A stretch of 64,000 nucleotides of DNA from an uncultured Mycoplasmatota bacterium (GTDB lineage: Bacteria > Bacillota_I > Bacilli_A > RF39 > UBA660): the NCBI GenBank assembly GCA_900548695.1, contig URLC01000002.1, positions 248,001-312,000 on the forward strand, written 5' to 3'. Made by a program: the position numbers and the translations under genes. The notes beneath the pieces are model-generated. The model was not told the DNA's origin, ran no database searches, and was given only the letters and a program-made list of their open reading frames with translations. Shown here in pieces: positions 43,107-52,084 of this stretch. Each line of letters opens with the position of its first letter. Position 1 is the stretch's first letter.

Positions 43107-44900
43107 ATGAAACAGGAGAATATTAGAAATTTTTGTATTATAGCACATATTGATCATGGTAAGAGTACACTTGCCGATCGGATTTTAGAAAAAACTGGGG
43201 CTATTGAAAAAAGAGAGTTAAAAAGCCAGATGCTTGATTCTATGGATATTGAAAGAGAACGTGGTATTACTATTAAGCTTAATGCGGTTCAACTTACTTA
43301 TCAGCATGATGGGGAAGAGTATTATTTTCATTTGATTGATACACCGGGACATGTAGACTTTTCTTATGAAGTGAGTCGTAGTTTGGCAGCTTGTGAGGGG
43401 GCACTATTAGTAGTGGATGCGGCTCAAGGAGTTGAAGCTCAAACTTTGGCTAATTTGTATTTAGCACTTGATAATAATTTAACAGTTATTCCAGTTGTTA
43501 ATAAGATAGATTTACCTAGTGCTGATGTTGATAAAGTAATAGGTGAACTTGAAAATATTGGGTTTGATAAAGAGGAGATAATTTTAACTAGTGCGAAGAC
43601 TGGAGTCGGAATTGATTCTTTGTTAGAAGCAATTATTAAAAAGATTCCAGCACCTAAGGGACATCTTGACCAACCGTTAAGAGCATTGATTTTTGATAGT
43701 TTATTTGATGCTTATCGTGGTGTTATTATCAGTATTCGAGTTGTTGAAGGGGAAGTTAAAGTAGGCGATATGATTCGGATGATGGAAACGGGCGCTTTGT
43801 ATGATGTTGTGGGTTTATCGATTAATACGCCAAAAGAAGTGAAAGTAAAATCTTTAAAAGCGGGTGAAGTTGGTTATTTATATGCATCGATTAAAAGTAT
43901 TAGTGATGTTTCTGTCGGGGATACTATTACTTTGGATTTTCATCCGGCTAAAGAAGCATTGCCTGGTTATAAGCCGATGAAACCTATGGTATATTGTGGA
44001 CTTTATCCAATTGAGTCTAGTAAGTTTGAGGACTTAAGAGAGGCTCTAGATAAATTAAAATTAAATGATGCGGCTTTGAGTTTTGAGCCAGAAACTTCTA
44101 AAGCTTTAGGTTTTGGGTTTAGATGTGGTTTTTTAGGTCTTTTACATATGGAAATCATTGAGGAAAGAATTGAAAGAGAGTTTGGCATTGATTTGATTGC
44201 AACGTCTCCTTCGGTTGTCTATGAGGTATTACTTTCAGATGGAACGAAGATGATGGTGGATTCTCCTACAAAGATGCCAAAAAGAGAAGTTATTTCTAAG
44301 ACTTTAGAGCCATATGTAAAGACTAGTATTTTTACACCAAGTGATTATATTGGGCCTATTATGGAATTATGTCAGGACAAAAGAGGAACTTTTATTAATA
44401 TGGAGTATCTGGATGAGACTAGAGTTACTATTCATTATGAATTACCACTTTCAGAAATTGTATATGACTTTTTTGATAAACTAAAATCTTATACCAAGGG
44501 ATATGCTTCTTTTGATTATGATTTAGTAGGTTATAAGGAAAGTAATTTGGTAAAGATGGATATTTTATTAAATGGTGATGTAGTTGATGCGTTATCGGTA
44601 ATTGTTCATAAGGATTTTGCTTACAACCGTGGTAAGGTTGTCGTTGAAAAACTTAAGGAAATTATCCCAAGACAGATGTTTGAGGTGCCTATTCAGGCTG
44701 CTATTGGAACTCATGTCATTGCACGTACTGATATCAAAGCGATGAGAAAGAATGTACTTGCGAAATGTTACGGTGGGGATGTTACTCGTAAGAAAAAGCT
44801 GTTAGAAAAACAAAAAGAAGGTAAAAAACGAATGAAACAAATAGGAAGTGTAGAAGTGCCACAAGAAGCATTCCTTTCTATTTTATCTACTAAAGAATAG
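43107..44900 (+). CDS. lepA: Elongation factor 4 (LepA)
   Basis: Ribosome-associated GTPase that back-translocates or aids subunit biogenesis. 597 residues, normal length: G1 AHIDHGKST (about 13-21), the EF-G-like switch ERERGITIK, DTPGHVDF, NKIDLP, and the LepA-specific C-terminal domain ending KKRMKQIGSVEVPQEAFLSIL. CTGGAGGC precedes the ATG and an extended TATAAT is at 43080-43085. In Bacillus lepA is followed by hemW and hrcA; here an unusual HTH gene is inserted between lepA and hemW. Confidence 0.97.
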   Translation: MKQENIRNFCIIAHIDHGKSTLADRILEKTGAIEKRELKSQMLDSMDIERERGITIKLNAVQLTYQHDGEEYYFHLIDTPGHVDFSYEVSRSLAACEGALLVVDAAQGVEAQTLANLYLALDNNLTVIPVVNKIDLPSADVDKVIGELENIGFDKEEIILTSAKTGVGIDSLLEAIIKKIPAPKGHLDQPLRALIFDSLFDAYRGVIISIRVVEGEVKVGDMIRMMETGALYDVVGLSINTPKEVKVKSLKAGEVGYLYASIKSISDVSVGDTITLDFHPAKEALPGYKPMKPMVYCGLYPIESSKFEDLREALDKLKLNDAALSFEPETSKALGFGFRCGFLGLLHMEIIEERIEREFGIDLIATSPSVVYEVLLSDGTKMMVDSPTKMPKREVISKTLEPYVKTSIFTPSDYIGPIMELCQDKRGTFINMEYLDETRVTIHYELPLSEIVYDFFDKLKSYTKGYASFDYDLVGYKESNLVKMDILLNGDVVDALSVIVHKDFAYNRGKVVVEKLKEIIPRQMFEVPIQAAIGTHVIARTDIKAMRKNVLAKCYGGDVTRKKKLLEKQKEGKKRMKQIGSVEVPQEAFLSILSTKE

Positions 44901-44911
44901 GAGTTTTGGTT

Positions 44912-45655
44912 GTGAAAGATGATGTTATTGTAAAAGAAAAGTTGGTTGTTGAATATTTTAAAGAGAATCCCGATGCTTTTATTGGTGAAGTTTCTGAAAA
45001 TACTGGAATATCTAAGTCTTCGGTGCAAAGATATTTACAAAAATATGGTTCTACTTTAATTCCAGGGACAGGAACTACTATCGGTGAGCAATTGCAAATT
45101 AACCGTCTAAAGGGACAGAGAAATGGTGGAATACAATCTTTTAAAAGTAATGATTATATTAAGGATAAAAAAGGTCGTTTCATCGGTTGCGAAAGTACGG
45201 TTAGTGCAGTTGATAAAGAAGAAAAAAAGTGTAATGATATCAAACAAATTTGTATTTATTATTTAGCAAATAATACTATATCTTTAACTGATTTAGCTCA
45301 TACTTTTTCAGAGTTATTTGGATATAGCAGAGATTATGTATATGATTGTTTACTTGATAGTAGGGTAAGTGAGTTGTTAGGTGTAGAGAAAGCTTTGGAA
45401 ATATCAAAATCGCTTCATAACAATAGAATGAACTTTTATAGAAAAATGAAAGATATTCCATTTGATATTAATTCTGTTGTTAATAATTCAGAATTTACAC
45501 TTATGGAAAAACGAGTGTTTTTCCAACTTGCTAGTGATCCTGAAAAAAGTTTGCAGAGTGTTGGAGAAGAACTAGGTGTATCTAAGACGACTGTTATGAA
45601 GTATGAAAATAGAGCAATTACTAAGATTAATGAAATGATTTCTAGAGGTAAATAA
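44912..45655 (+). CDS. Multi-HTH regulator with SpoIIID-like repeats
   Basis: A 247-residue protein with three candidate DNA-binding segments. Residues about 8-40 (EKLVVEYFKENPDAFIGEVS then SKSSVQRYLQKYG) form an HTH. Residues about 110-175 form a second, where DYVYDCLLDSRVSELLG...KSLHNNRM recalls the arrangement in SpoIIID (HTH, RLPEI, LA.EV..IL.YHK..RH). The last 50 residues (LMEKRVFFQLASDPEKSLQSVGEELGVSKTTVMKYENRAITKI) look like a sigma-70 region 4. I do not recognise a known family with this order. The start is GTG at 44912 (AGGAG eight bases before). It sits between lepA and hemW, which start on its stop, so it is cotranscribed with housekeeping genes. Confidence 0.7.
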   Translation: MKDDVIVKEKLVVEYFKENPDAFIGEVSENTGISKSSVQRYLQKYGSTLIPGTGTTIGEQLQINRLKGQRNGGIQSFKSNDYIKDKKGRFIGCESTVSAVDKEEKKCNDIKQICIYYLANNTISLTDLAHTFSELFGYSRDYVYDCLLDSRVSELLGVEKALEISKSLHNNRMNFYRKMKDIPFDINSVVNNSEFTLMEKRVFFQLASDPEKSLQSVGEELGVSKTTVMKYENRAITKINEMISRGK

Positions 45656-46753
45656 GTGATAAAACATTGTTATATACATATTCCTTTTTGTAAGAATATT
45701 TGTAGTTATTGTGATTTTTGTAAATTGTTTTATGATACTGGTTATGTTATGGCTTATTTAGATTGTTTGGAAGAAGAAATTATTCAATATTATCGAAATG
45801 ATGAGTTAGAAACAATTTATATTGGTGGTGGGACACCTAGTTGTTTGTCTGATTCGGAGTTAGAAAAATTATTTTTAATTTTAAATAAGTTAAAGAGAAA
45901 AGATAATTGTGAAGTAACGTTGGAAGCTAATTTTGATAGTATTACTTTTTCAAAATTAGATTTATGTAAAAAGTATGGAGTGAATAGAATAAGTTTTGGA
46001 TTACAGACTACTCATGAATGGATTTTGGAAAAGATGGGAAGAACATTAGATTTAAATTATGTAAAAGATGTTATTTCTTACTGTAAAAAGATTGGTATTT
46101 CTAATATTAATGTTGACTTGATGTATGCTTTTCCTGGAGAAGTAATAGATGAGGTCAAAGCAGATATTTTCTTTATTAAAGAATTAGATATTCCTCATAT
46201 TTCTACTTATTCTTTAATTTTAGAAGAACATACTAAACTTTATATTGAAAAGGTTAAAAGTATTCCAGAAGAACTAGATGCTAGTATGTATCAAGAAATT
46301 GTTTCGTCTTTTAAAGAGTTTTGTCATTATGAGATTAGTAACTTTGCGAAAGAAGGGTATCAGTCTAGACATAATTTATGTTATTGGCATAATTTATGCT
46401 ATTATGGTTTTGGACTTGGAGCTAGTGGCTATATAGATGATTATCGTTATACAAATACAAGAAGTATTTTACATTATTTGAAAAAAAATTTTCGAAGTAG
46501 TTTTGAGAAAGTTGATTTATATGATAAAATTGAGTACGAAGTTATTTTAAATTTAAGAACAAAAAAAGGAATTTCGAAACGGGAGTTTTTTAAGAAATAT
46601 CAAAAAGAACTTGATTATTACTTTCACTATCAGGAGTTAGTAAAAAAGGGTTATTTAATAGAAGATAAAAATTATTTGGCAATTCGAGAAGAGTATTTTT
46701 ATCTTAGTAATGAGATATTAGTGCAGTTATTGGAGGTATATAATTATGGATAA
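45656..46753 (+). CDS. hemW: Radical SAM protein HemW
   Basis: 365 residues with the radical-SAM cluster CKNICSYCDFC (about 12-22), preceded by HCYIHIPF, then IYIGGGTPSCLS and NRISFGLQTTHEWILEKMGR. HemW proteins are heme chaperones related to coproporphyrinogen dehydrogenase HemN. The extra Cys in place of the usual CxxxCxYCxF pattern is conserved. Start is GTG immediately after the previous stop; AGAGGT lies nearby. It overlaps the following HD gene by 8 bases. Confidence 0.9.
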   Translation: MIKHCYIHIPFCKNICSYCDFCKLFYDTGYVMAYLDCLEEEIIQYYRNDELETIYIGGGTPSCLSDSELEKLFLILNKLKRKDNCEVTLEANFDSITFSKLDLCKKYGVNRISFGLQTTHEWILEKMGRTLDLNYVKDVISYCKKIGISNINVDLMYAFPGEVIDEVKADIFFIKELDIPHISTYSLILEEHTKLYIEKVKSIPEELDASMYQEIVSSFKEFCHYEISNFAKEGYQSRHNLCYWHNLCYYGFGLGASGYIDDYRYTNTRSILHYLKKNFRSSFEKVDLYDKIEYEVILNLRTKKGISKREFFKKYQKELDYYFHYQELVKKGYLIEDKNYLAIREEYFYLSNEILVQLLEVYNYG

Positions 46754-47327
46754 AGTGAAAGCGTTTGCAGTTGAATTAGGGTATATACGTAGTGATCGTA
46801 TAAAAAATAGTTGTATCGAGATGATAAAATTACTTCCAGATTATTTTTTTGAGGTGGCGGCTTCTTCTACAGGAAAGTATCATCCTAGTTATGCTTTAGG
46901 AGAAGGAGGACTTTTACGTCATACTAAAGCGGCTGTTAGAATTGGGTATGAATTACTTCAAGATTCTTGTATTGGTAATAAATACACTAGTGACGAAAAA
47001 GATTTGATGTTAATGGGGATTTTATTACATGATGGTTTAAAGCATGGTATGCCAAAGGAACAATATACACGTTTTGATCATCCTCTTTTAATGGCTGATT
47101 ATATTATGGATAATGAGGAAGTTTTAGGACTTGAAGTTGAAGAAATTGAGTTTTTAATCGATGTTATTAAAACACATATGGGACCTTTTACAAGAGATTA
47201 TAAGGGTAATGAAGTATTGGAAATGCCAAAAACTAAATATCAAAATTTTGTGCATATGTGTGATAATTTGGCAAGTAAGAAATTTTTAGTGGTCCCATTT
47301 GATGAAAATAATAATATAAGTGTCTAA
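46746..47327 (+). CDS. HD-domain phosphohydrolase
   Basis: 193 residues with an HD metal site: LLRHTKAAVRIGYEL (first His), then ILLHDGLKHG (His-Asp) and further FDHPLLMADYI. HD proteins hydrolyse phosphate esters of nucleotides; the substrate is unknown. It overlaps hemW by 8 bases and stops inside the next terminator hairpin, so it closes the lepA-HTH-hemW unit. Unlike 61689-62189 it has no strong resemblance to a named family. Confidence 0.8.
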   Translation: MDKVKAFAVELGYIRSDRIKNSCIEMIKLLPDYFFEVAASSTGKYHPSYALGEGGLLRHTKAAVRIGYELLQDSCIGNKYTSDEKDLMLMGILLHDGLKHGMPKEQYTRFDHPLLMADYIMDNEEVLGLEVEEIEFLIDVIKTHMGPFTRDYKGNEVLEMPKTKYQNFVHMCDNLASKKFLVVPFDENNNISV

Positions 47328-47345
47328 TTGGACACTTATTTTTTA
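47316..47345 (+). terminator. Intrinsic terminator with the HD gene's stop in its loop
   Basis: ATAAGTGTC (47316-47324), loop TAATTG (contains the TAA stop), GACACTTAT (47331-47339), then T. Confidence 0.92.
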
Positions 47346-47374
47346 TTGATAGTTTTTTGTTTTTTTGATATGAT
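47346..47374 (+). promoter_or_regulatory. Promoter of tmk
   Basis: TTGATA at 47346-47351, a 17-base T-rich spacer and TATGAT at 47369-47374 with an extended TGA. It abuts the preceding terminator. Confidence 0.75.
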
Positions 47375-47402
47375 GTTTTTAGGGTTAGAAAAGAGGGATA
47401 TG

Positions 47403-48071
47403 ATGCAAGGTAAGATTATTGTTATTGAGGGAACAGACTGTTCTGGTAAAGAAACACAATCGTTACTTTTAGAAGAAAGATTAAAAGGTTTAGGTAAGAA
47501 ATGTGTCCATTTTGGTTTTCCGATGTATGATACACCAACTGGAAAAATTGTTGGGGGGCCTTATTTAGGAAATGTAGAAATTTCTAAGGGTTTTTTTGAA
47601 GAAGGTGCTGATAAAGTTGACCCTCATATTGCTTCTTTATATTATGCAGCTGATAGAAAATATAATATGAATCGTATTCTTCCTTATTTAGAAGATGGTT
47701 ATTATGTTATTTTAGATCGTTATACAACGTCTAATTTAGCTCACCAAGGTAGTAAAATTTTAGATAAAGATGAAAGATTTTTAATGTATCAATGGGTAGA
47801 TAAATTAGAGTATTGGTTATTGCAGTTGCCAAAGCCAGATGAAACAATTTTTTTACATATGCCTTATAAATATTCCTTAGAACTTAAAAAGAATAGAAAA
47901 GTATTAGATGAACATGAGCGTTCTCCGGAACACTTAAAGAATGCAGAAGAGGCATATATTGAACTTTCTGAGATGTATAATTGGAAGAGAATTGAATGTG
48001 TGAAAGACGGAGAGATTAGGACAGTTTCTGATATAAATGATGAAATATTAGATTATTTAATTACACGATAA
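47403..48071 (+). CDS. tmk: Thymidylate kinase (dTMP kinase)
   Basis: Phosphorylates dTMP to dTDP for DNA synthesis. 222 residues with an unusual P-loop EGTDCSGKETQS near the N-terminus, DRYTTSNLAHQGSK and ADRKYNMNRILPYL. The length and DRY motif fit Tmk. ATG at 47403 is used because AGAGGGA lies four bases upstream; long upstream ATG codons would run through the promoter. It ends in a strong hairpin. Confidence 0.88.
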   Translation: MQGKIIVIEGTDCSGKETQSLLLEERLKGLGKKCVHFGFPMYDTPTGKIVGGPYLGNVEISKGFFEEGADKVDPHIASLYYAADRKYNMNRILPYLEDGYYVILDRYTTSNLAHQGSKILDKDERFLMYQWVDKLEYWLLQLPKPDETIFLHMPYKYSLELKKNRKVLDEHERSPEHLKNAEEAYIELSEMYNWKRIECVKDGEIRTVSDINDEILDYLITR

Positions 48072-48097
48072 AAGCCAGGTTATCCTGGCTTTTCTTT
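48070..48097 (+). terminator. Intrinsic terminator of tmk
   Basis: AAAAGCCAGG (48070-48079), loop TTAT, CCTGGCTTTT (48084-48093), then T-rich repeats. It may also end pilB transcripts from the other side. Confidence 0.92.
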
Positions 48098-48129
48098 ATT
48101 TCTTTCTTTCTTTCTTTATTTATTTATTT
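48094..48129. repeat. Tetranucleotide repeat (CTTT/ATTT), nine units
   Basis: Nine consecutive 4-base units, CTTT or ATTT. The last units contain the stop codon and the final codons of the minus-strand pilB gene. Confidence 0.9.
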
Positions 48130-49841
48130 ATGGTTGGAACTTGAAGTTGTTGATTTGGTATTGTTGTCTGTTGTGGTGTTATGGCTGTCTTTGTTTGTTG
48201 AATTATTGGCGTTGTTTGATTTATTGTTGGTTGATTCGGTTGTTCTATAGGTTTTATCGTAGCTGTTTCTTGTTTTGGTTTTGTTACTACTGGTATTGGA
48301 ATGATGGATGGTGTATTTACAGTATTAAGTGTAGGGGCTTTATTTTTTTCAATAGATTCAATTTTTTCTATGGTATTTACAGGTTTATTGGAACTAGTAG
48401 TTTTAACAATTGGTGTTTCTTTTTCGGTTACAGTTGTCGGAATTATTCTTGGTGTTGCTTGATTGATTGGTGCAGAAGGCTTTTCTTTTTGATCTGTATT
48501 TAGCGAAACAACCTCTAATTTTTGTTCTTTTTCTTTTTCTTGATGTTCTTGTTTTTCTTCTTGAATTTCTAATTCTTGTTTGATTTTTTCCTCTTTTTCT
48601 TTTTCTAGTTCTTTTAATTTTTCGTGTTCGTCACTTTCAAAGAAATCTTCAGCATCTTCAATTTCAATGACACGTAATACTTCTTCAAAGGAAGTAGTTC
48701 CATCTAATACCTTACCTAAGGCATCTTGCAACATTGTTATAACATTTTCATTATAAACTAAATCTCGTAATTCATCTTTGCTTAGGTTTTCATTATTTAA
48801 AGCATTTCTAATTTCATCATCTAATTCTAGAACTTCCTGAATGGCAACACGTCCTTTATAACCTTTACGGCAGGCATCACAACCGTTATGATTAACATCC
48901 CATATTTTATCGACATCTTTTTTTAAGTATTTTTTAAAGACTTTTTTTTCGAATTTAGTAGTATCACGTTCTACACGACATTTTGTACATATTTTTTTAG
49001 CAAGTCTTTGGGAAATGATGCCGGTTAGGGCAGTTGATAATAAGTAACGTTCTACATTCATATCTAGTAAACGTTCTACCGTTGCTAAAGTATTATTGGT
49101 ATGGATAGTTGATAAAACTAAGTGACCAGTAATAGCGGAACGAACTGCGATTTGTGCAGTTTCACTATCACGAATTTCTCCAATTAGAATAACATTAGGG
49201 TCTTGACGTAAAATAGAACGAAGGGCAGCAGCGAAAGTCATGCCAATTTCGGAATTTACTTGTACTTGATTCATTCCCTCGATGTTCATTTCAATTGGGT
49301 CTTCTACAGTGATGATGTTTGTTTCTTCTTTATTTAAAGCTTGTAAGACAGAATAAACAGTTGTAGATTTACCAGACCCAGTTGCTCCTGTAATTAAGAT
49401 GATTCCATTCGGTACTTGGATCATTCGTTTTAATCTAGCTAAATTGGAAGGGTTAAATCCTAAATAATCTAGACCTTGCAAACTTCTAGAATAATCTAAA
49501 ATACGAATAACAATCTTTTCACCTTCGTTTAAGGGTAAGGCAGAAACACGCATATCTAAATAAGTACCCCCAAAGTTTCCTTTGATAGCACCATCTTGTG
49601 GAAGTCTTGATTCTGTGATGTTCATATTAGCTAATAATTTTAATCTGGTTGTAAGATTTCTTTCATATGCTTTTGGAATATATGTAAAATTTTGTAAGTC
49701 ACCATCTACACGAAATCTGATCATCATACCGTCTTCTCTTGGATCAAAATGAATATCAGAAGCATTTGATTTAGCGGCAGATATAATAACATAGTCAGCA
49801 ATTTGTGTAATTGGTGTTTTTGTAAAATCGAATTTAATCAT
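48120..49841 (-). CDS. pilB: PilB/GspE-type pilus assembly ATPase with long disordered tail
   Basis: Cytoplasmic hexameric ATPase that powers pilus or pseudopilus assembly. 573 residues. The core (about 1-390) starts at the ASDIHFDP block and so lacks the N-terminal MshEN domain of full PilB, as in ComGA. Walker A GATGSGKST, Asp box (ITVEDP), Walker B (LIGEIRDSETA) and HTNN follow, then a zinc tetracysteine (CTKC...CDAC). Residues about 400-450 are an acidic/lysine coiled-coil region, and the last 130 residues are Thr/Pro/Gln-rich and probably disordered, which is not typical. It is on the opposite strand to the pilC, pilD and pilin genes. Confidence 0.93.
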   Translation of the reverse strand: MIKFDFTKTPITQIADYVIISAAKSNASDIHFDPREDGMMIRFRVDGDLQNFTYIPKAYERNLTTRLKLLANMNITESRLPQDGAIKGNFGGTYLDMRVSALPLNEGEKIVIRILDYSRSLQGLDYLGFNPSNLARLKRMIQVPNGIILITGATGSGKSTTVYSVLQALNKEETNIITVEDPIEMNIEGMNQVQVNSEIGMTFAAALRSILRQDPNVILIGEIRDSETAQIAVRSAITGHLVLSTIHTNNTLATVERLLDMNVERYLLSTALTGIISQRLAKKICTKCRVERDTTKFEKKVFKKYLKKDVDKIWDVNHNGCDACRKGYKGRVAIQEVLELDDEIRNALNNENLSKDELRDLVYNENVITMLQDALGKVLDGTTSFEEVLRVIEIEDAEDFFESDEHEKLKELEKEKEEKIKQELEIQEEKQEHQEKEKEQKLEVVSLNTDQKEKPSAPINQATPRIIPTTVTEKETPIVKTTSSNKPVNTIEKIESIEKNKAPTLNTVNTPSIIPIPVVTKPKQETATIKPIEQPNQPTINQTTPIIQQTKTAITPQQTTIPNQQLQVPTINK

Positions 49842-49935
49842 AGTATTAGCCCCTTTTTATTTTTCCCTATGGTATTTTATCTTAATTTATTATATAATAA
49901 TTTTAGTATAATAGCAAGAAAGTAGATGGGAAAAT

Positions 49936-50505
49936 ATGAAAAAAAATAATAAGGGTTTTGTCTTAATAGAAACTTTAGTTGTTACTGTTTTTGTAATGGC
50001 TGTTTTTTCAGTTATTTATATTAATTTTTATCCCTTGGCTGGTGAGTATGAGCGGAGAGAATTTTATGATGATGTCGATAGTAAATATGGTACTTATTGG
50101 ATAAAGAGATTTGTTCAAAGTAATAGTTATGATTTTTTTAAAGCGAATGGAGCTGATTCCACAATCAATAGTTCTAAATTTTATGATTTTACTTGTAATA
50201 CGCTTAGTGGCAGTGATAAAACTTTATGTTTAGAAATGTGGAATCGTTTAGGAGTTACTAAGGCAGTTGTTACTAGTTATAAAATATCAGATTTTAAGAC
50301 TAAAATAGCGCAAAATTCCTCTGGATTTAGTGATGGTTTTGTGTCTTATATCGAGTACTTGCCAGATTATACTGTACCATCTTTGAATGGGGCTAATTAT
50401 AGAGTTTTAGTTGAGTTTAAGAAAAAAACAGATGATGTAGATGATGCTAGTAGTGAGACTTATTATACTTATGGTAATATGGAGGTGGTGCGACATGCGT
50501 CTTAA
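49936..50505 (+). CDS. Type IV prepilin-like protein (minor pilin 1)
   Basis: 189 residues beginning MKKNNKG then FVLIETLVVTVFVMAVFSVIYI, a prepilin leader with Glu at +5 of the mature protein and a hydrophobic stem. The rest is soluble with two Cys near residues 75-95. A TATAAT-type box and GATGGGA precede the ATG. It lies next to the divergent ATPase gene and overlaps a second minor prepilin by 11 bases. Confidence 0.85.
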   Translation: MKKNNKGFVLIETLVVTVFVMAVFSVIYINFYPLAGEYERREFYDDVDSKYGTYWIKRFVQSNSYDFFKANGADSTINSSKFYDFTCNTLSGSDKTLCLEMWNRLGVTKAVVTSYKISDFKTKIAQNSSGFSDGFVSYIEYLPDYTVPSLNGANYRVLVEFKKKTDDVDDASSETYYTYGNMEVVRHAS

Positions 50506-51151
50506 AAAACTCAATAATAAGGGTATGACAGCGATTGAAATATTGGTTACATTTGTTATTGTTGCTATTATTGTAGTGTCTATGTATGATGGGATTTTAG
50601 ATTTAAAAAATAAAGAGACGGTTGCATCTTACAAGCTTAGTTTAGTTACTTATAAAAATTTGTTAACTAAAGATATTCAAGATGATTTAATAAAAATTGG
50701 TCTTTCTTCTGTTAGTACAACTCCATTAACAAGGATTAAAGATGAAAAAGAAGATGTTATAGGATATCAGATTCGTTTTGTATTGAAAGATGGTAGTGTT
50801 CGAGTTTTAGAAATTGTTCAAGTTTTGGGATGTGATGCGGTGGATGAAATTGAAGTGTTTGAGATGTGTGATCAAGCTAAAATTCCTCAAAATCAGAGTG
50901 ATGAGTTTTCTATTAGTTATGGACCAGAGGGGAATTTAACAGAGTATCCTTTACCTGATTTGGGACATAATGATATTAAATATAGTGGAAGTTCTACTAC
51001 TCATAGAATATATAGTCTTAAAATTAATTCTGTAGATATTTCCACTGCTAATAATGTGTTTTCTCTTCATATTTCCTTGTATCACCCAGATTTAGGTTCT
51101 AAACATTCTATTGATATTGTGACACCTATTAATTATAAAGGAGGAATTTAA
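50495..51151 (+). CDS. Type IV prepilin-like protein (minor pilin 2)
   Basis: 218 residues beginning MRLKKLNNKG then MTAIEILVTFVIVAIIVVSMY, another prepilin leader; Met replaces Phe at +1 but Glu at +5 is kept. The start at 50495 is set by GGAGGTGG and by the leader; the longer upstream frame is not plausible. Two internal Cys could pair. Its stop codon shares TTAA with the minus-strand ylbJ gene. Confidence 0.82.
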   Translation: MRLKKLNNKGMTAIEILVTFVIVAIIVVSMYDGILDLKNKETVASYKLSLVTYKNLLTKDIQDDLIKIGLSSVSTTPLTRIKDEKEDVIGYQIRFVLKDGSVRVLEIVQVLGCDAVDEIEVFEMCDQAKIPQNQSDEFSISYGPEGNLTEYPLPDLGHNDIKYSGSSTTHRIYSLKINSVDISTANNVFSLHISLYHPDLGSKHSIDIVTPINYKGGI

Positions 51152-52041
51152 AAACAAAGTATTAGTAGAGAAAAGATAGTGATTGCTAATATTGTTTGAT
51201 AAATTCTTCCTAGCAAAAAGTTTTTATAGTGAATTTTAGTATCAGAAATGATACTTTTTGTTTGCATGTGTATAGAAATACTACCGAAAGAAATAAATAG
51301 AATAATTAAGATAGCTTTTAAATTTTGGTTTGATATTAAACTGGTAGAAAAGATACCATTCGTTAAATCAAATATGCCATTAATTATAATATAGCCCAAT
51401 GGTTTTAATTTTAAGTAGTGGTTAATCATGATACTTATTAAATAGAAAAAGAGGGATGTTCCGTAAATAATAGTAATTGTCTTTAAAGAAGACAGAATTG
51501 ATAATGGCAATATTTTGGCGAATGGTTTTATTTCTTTATTTGTGATTGGCAAGAGACTTTTTTCTTGTGGTTTATTGATGAGGGCAATTAAAAAATTGGA
51601 TAATATAATACTAGCTAGAATTATGATACCGTATTTTCTTTTAGGGAATAATAAGGAAACAGGTCCTAAAATAAAGATTGGATTAGGGAAGTGAGTAAAT
51701 TTAATTAGATAATTAGCTGTTGTTTTAGTAATTAAATTTTTTTCCAATAATTCTTTTATGTATTTGCTTCCGCTGGGAAAACCACTAATTAAACTCATAA
51801 TTACAATATAGAGTGAAGCACTGTCTTTTTTTAATAATTTATTTAATTTTTCTACCACATGAAATTCAATTAATAAAGTTGACAAGGTGAAAAATAAAAA
51901 GCTAGAAGGAAAAAGTTTTTCAATGAATAATTTTGTGTAGATTAAAATTTGTTTGGTAATTAGGGATGAATTTAGTAAATATAGGATTGTTAGACAGATT
52001 AATACAGTGATAATGAAATTACTTTGATTATTTTTTTTCAT
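51148..52041 (-). CDS. ylbJ: Sporulation integral membrane protein YlbJ
   Basis: 297 residues with about eight membrane segments. The match to Bacillus YlbJ is clear along the length: LFPSSFLFFTLSTLLIEF, ISGFPSGSKYIKELLE, FTHFPNPIFILGPV, NGIFDLTNGIFS and FGSISIHMQTKSIISDTKIHYKNFL. It contains nucleoside-recognition (Gate)-type membrane domains. YlbJ is controlled by the mother-cell sigma factor in Bacillus and is needed for heat-resistant spores. It is divergent from ylbL, as ylbJ-ylbK-ylbL lie together in Bacillus. TGAGGA precedes the ATG. Confidence 0.85.
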   Translation of the reverse strand: MKKNNQSNFIITVLICLTILYLLNSSLITKQILIYTKLFIEKLFPSSFLFFTLSTLLIEFHVVEKLNKLLKKDSASLYIVIMSLISGFPSGSKYIKELLEKNLITKTTANYLIKFTHFPNPIFILGPVSLLFPKRKYGIIILASIILSNFLIALINKPQEKSLLPITNKEIKPFAKILPLSILSSLKTITIIYGTSLFFYLISIMINHYLKLKPLGYIIINGIFDLTNGIFSTSLISNQNLKAILIILFISFGSISIHMQTKSIISDTKIHYKNFLLGRIYQTILAITIFSLLILCF

Positions 52042-52084
52042 AATTCCTCATTTCTTTGTTATAATGTATCATGGAGGTAGTTAC

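Noticed and set aside
44768..45028. A minus-strand ORF across the lepA / HTH junction
   Set aside because: Antisense to two supported genes with no ribosome site.
48094..48129. A CRISPR-like repeat
   Set aside because: It is a plain tetranucleotide tract without spacers, and no cas genes are present.
48141..48503. A 120-codon plus-strand ORF rich in Cys, Trp and Phe opposite the pilB tail
   Set aside because: Its composition is an artefact of the Thr/Pro/Gln/Ile-rich codons on the other strand; no start signal or homology.
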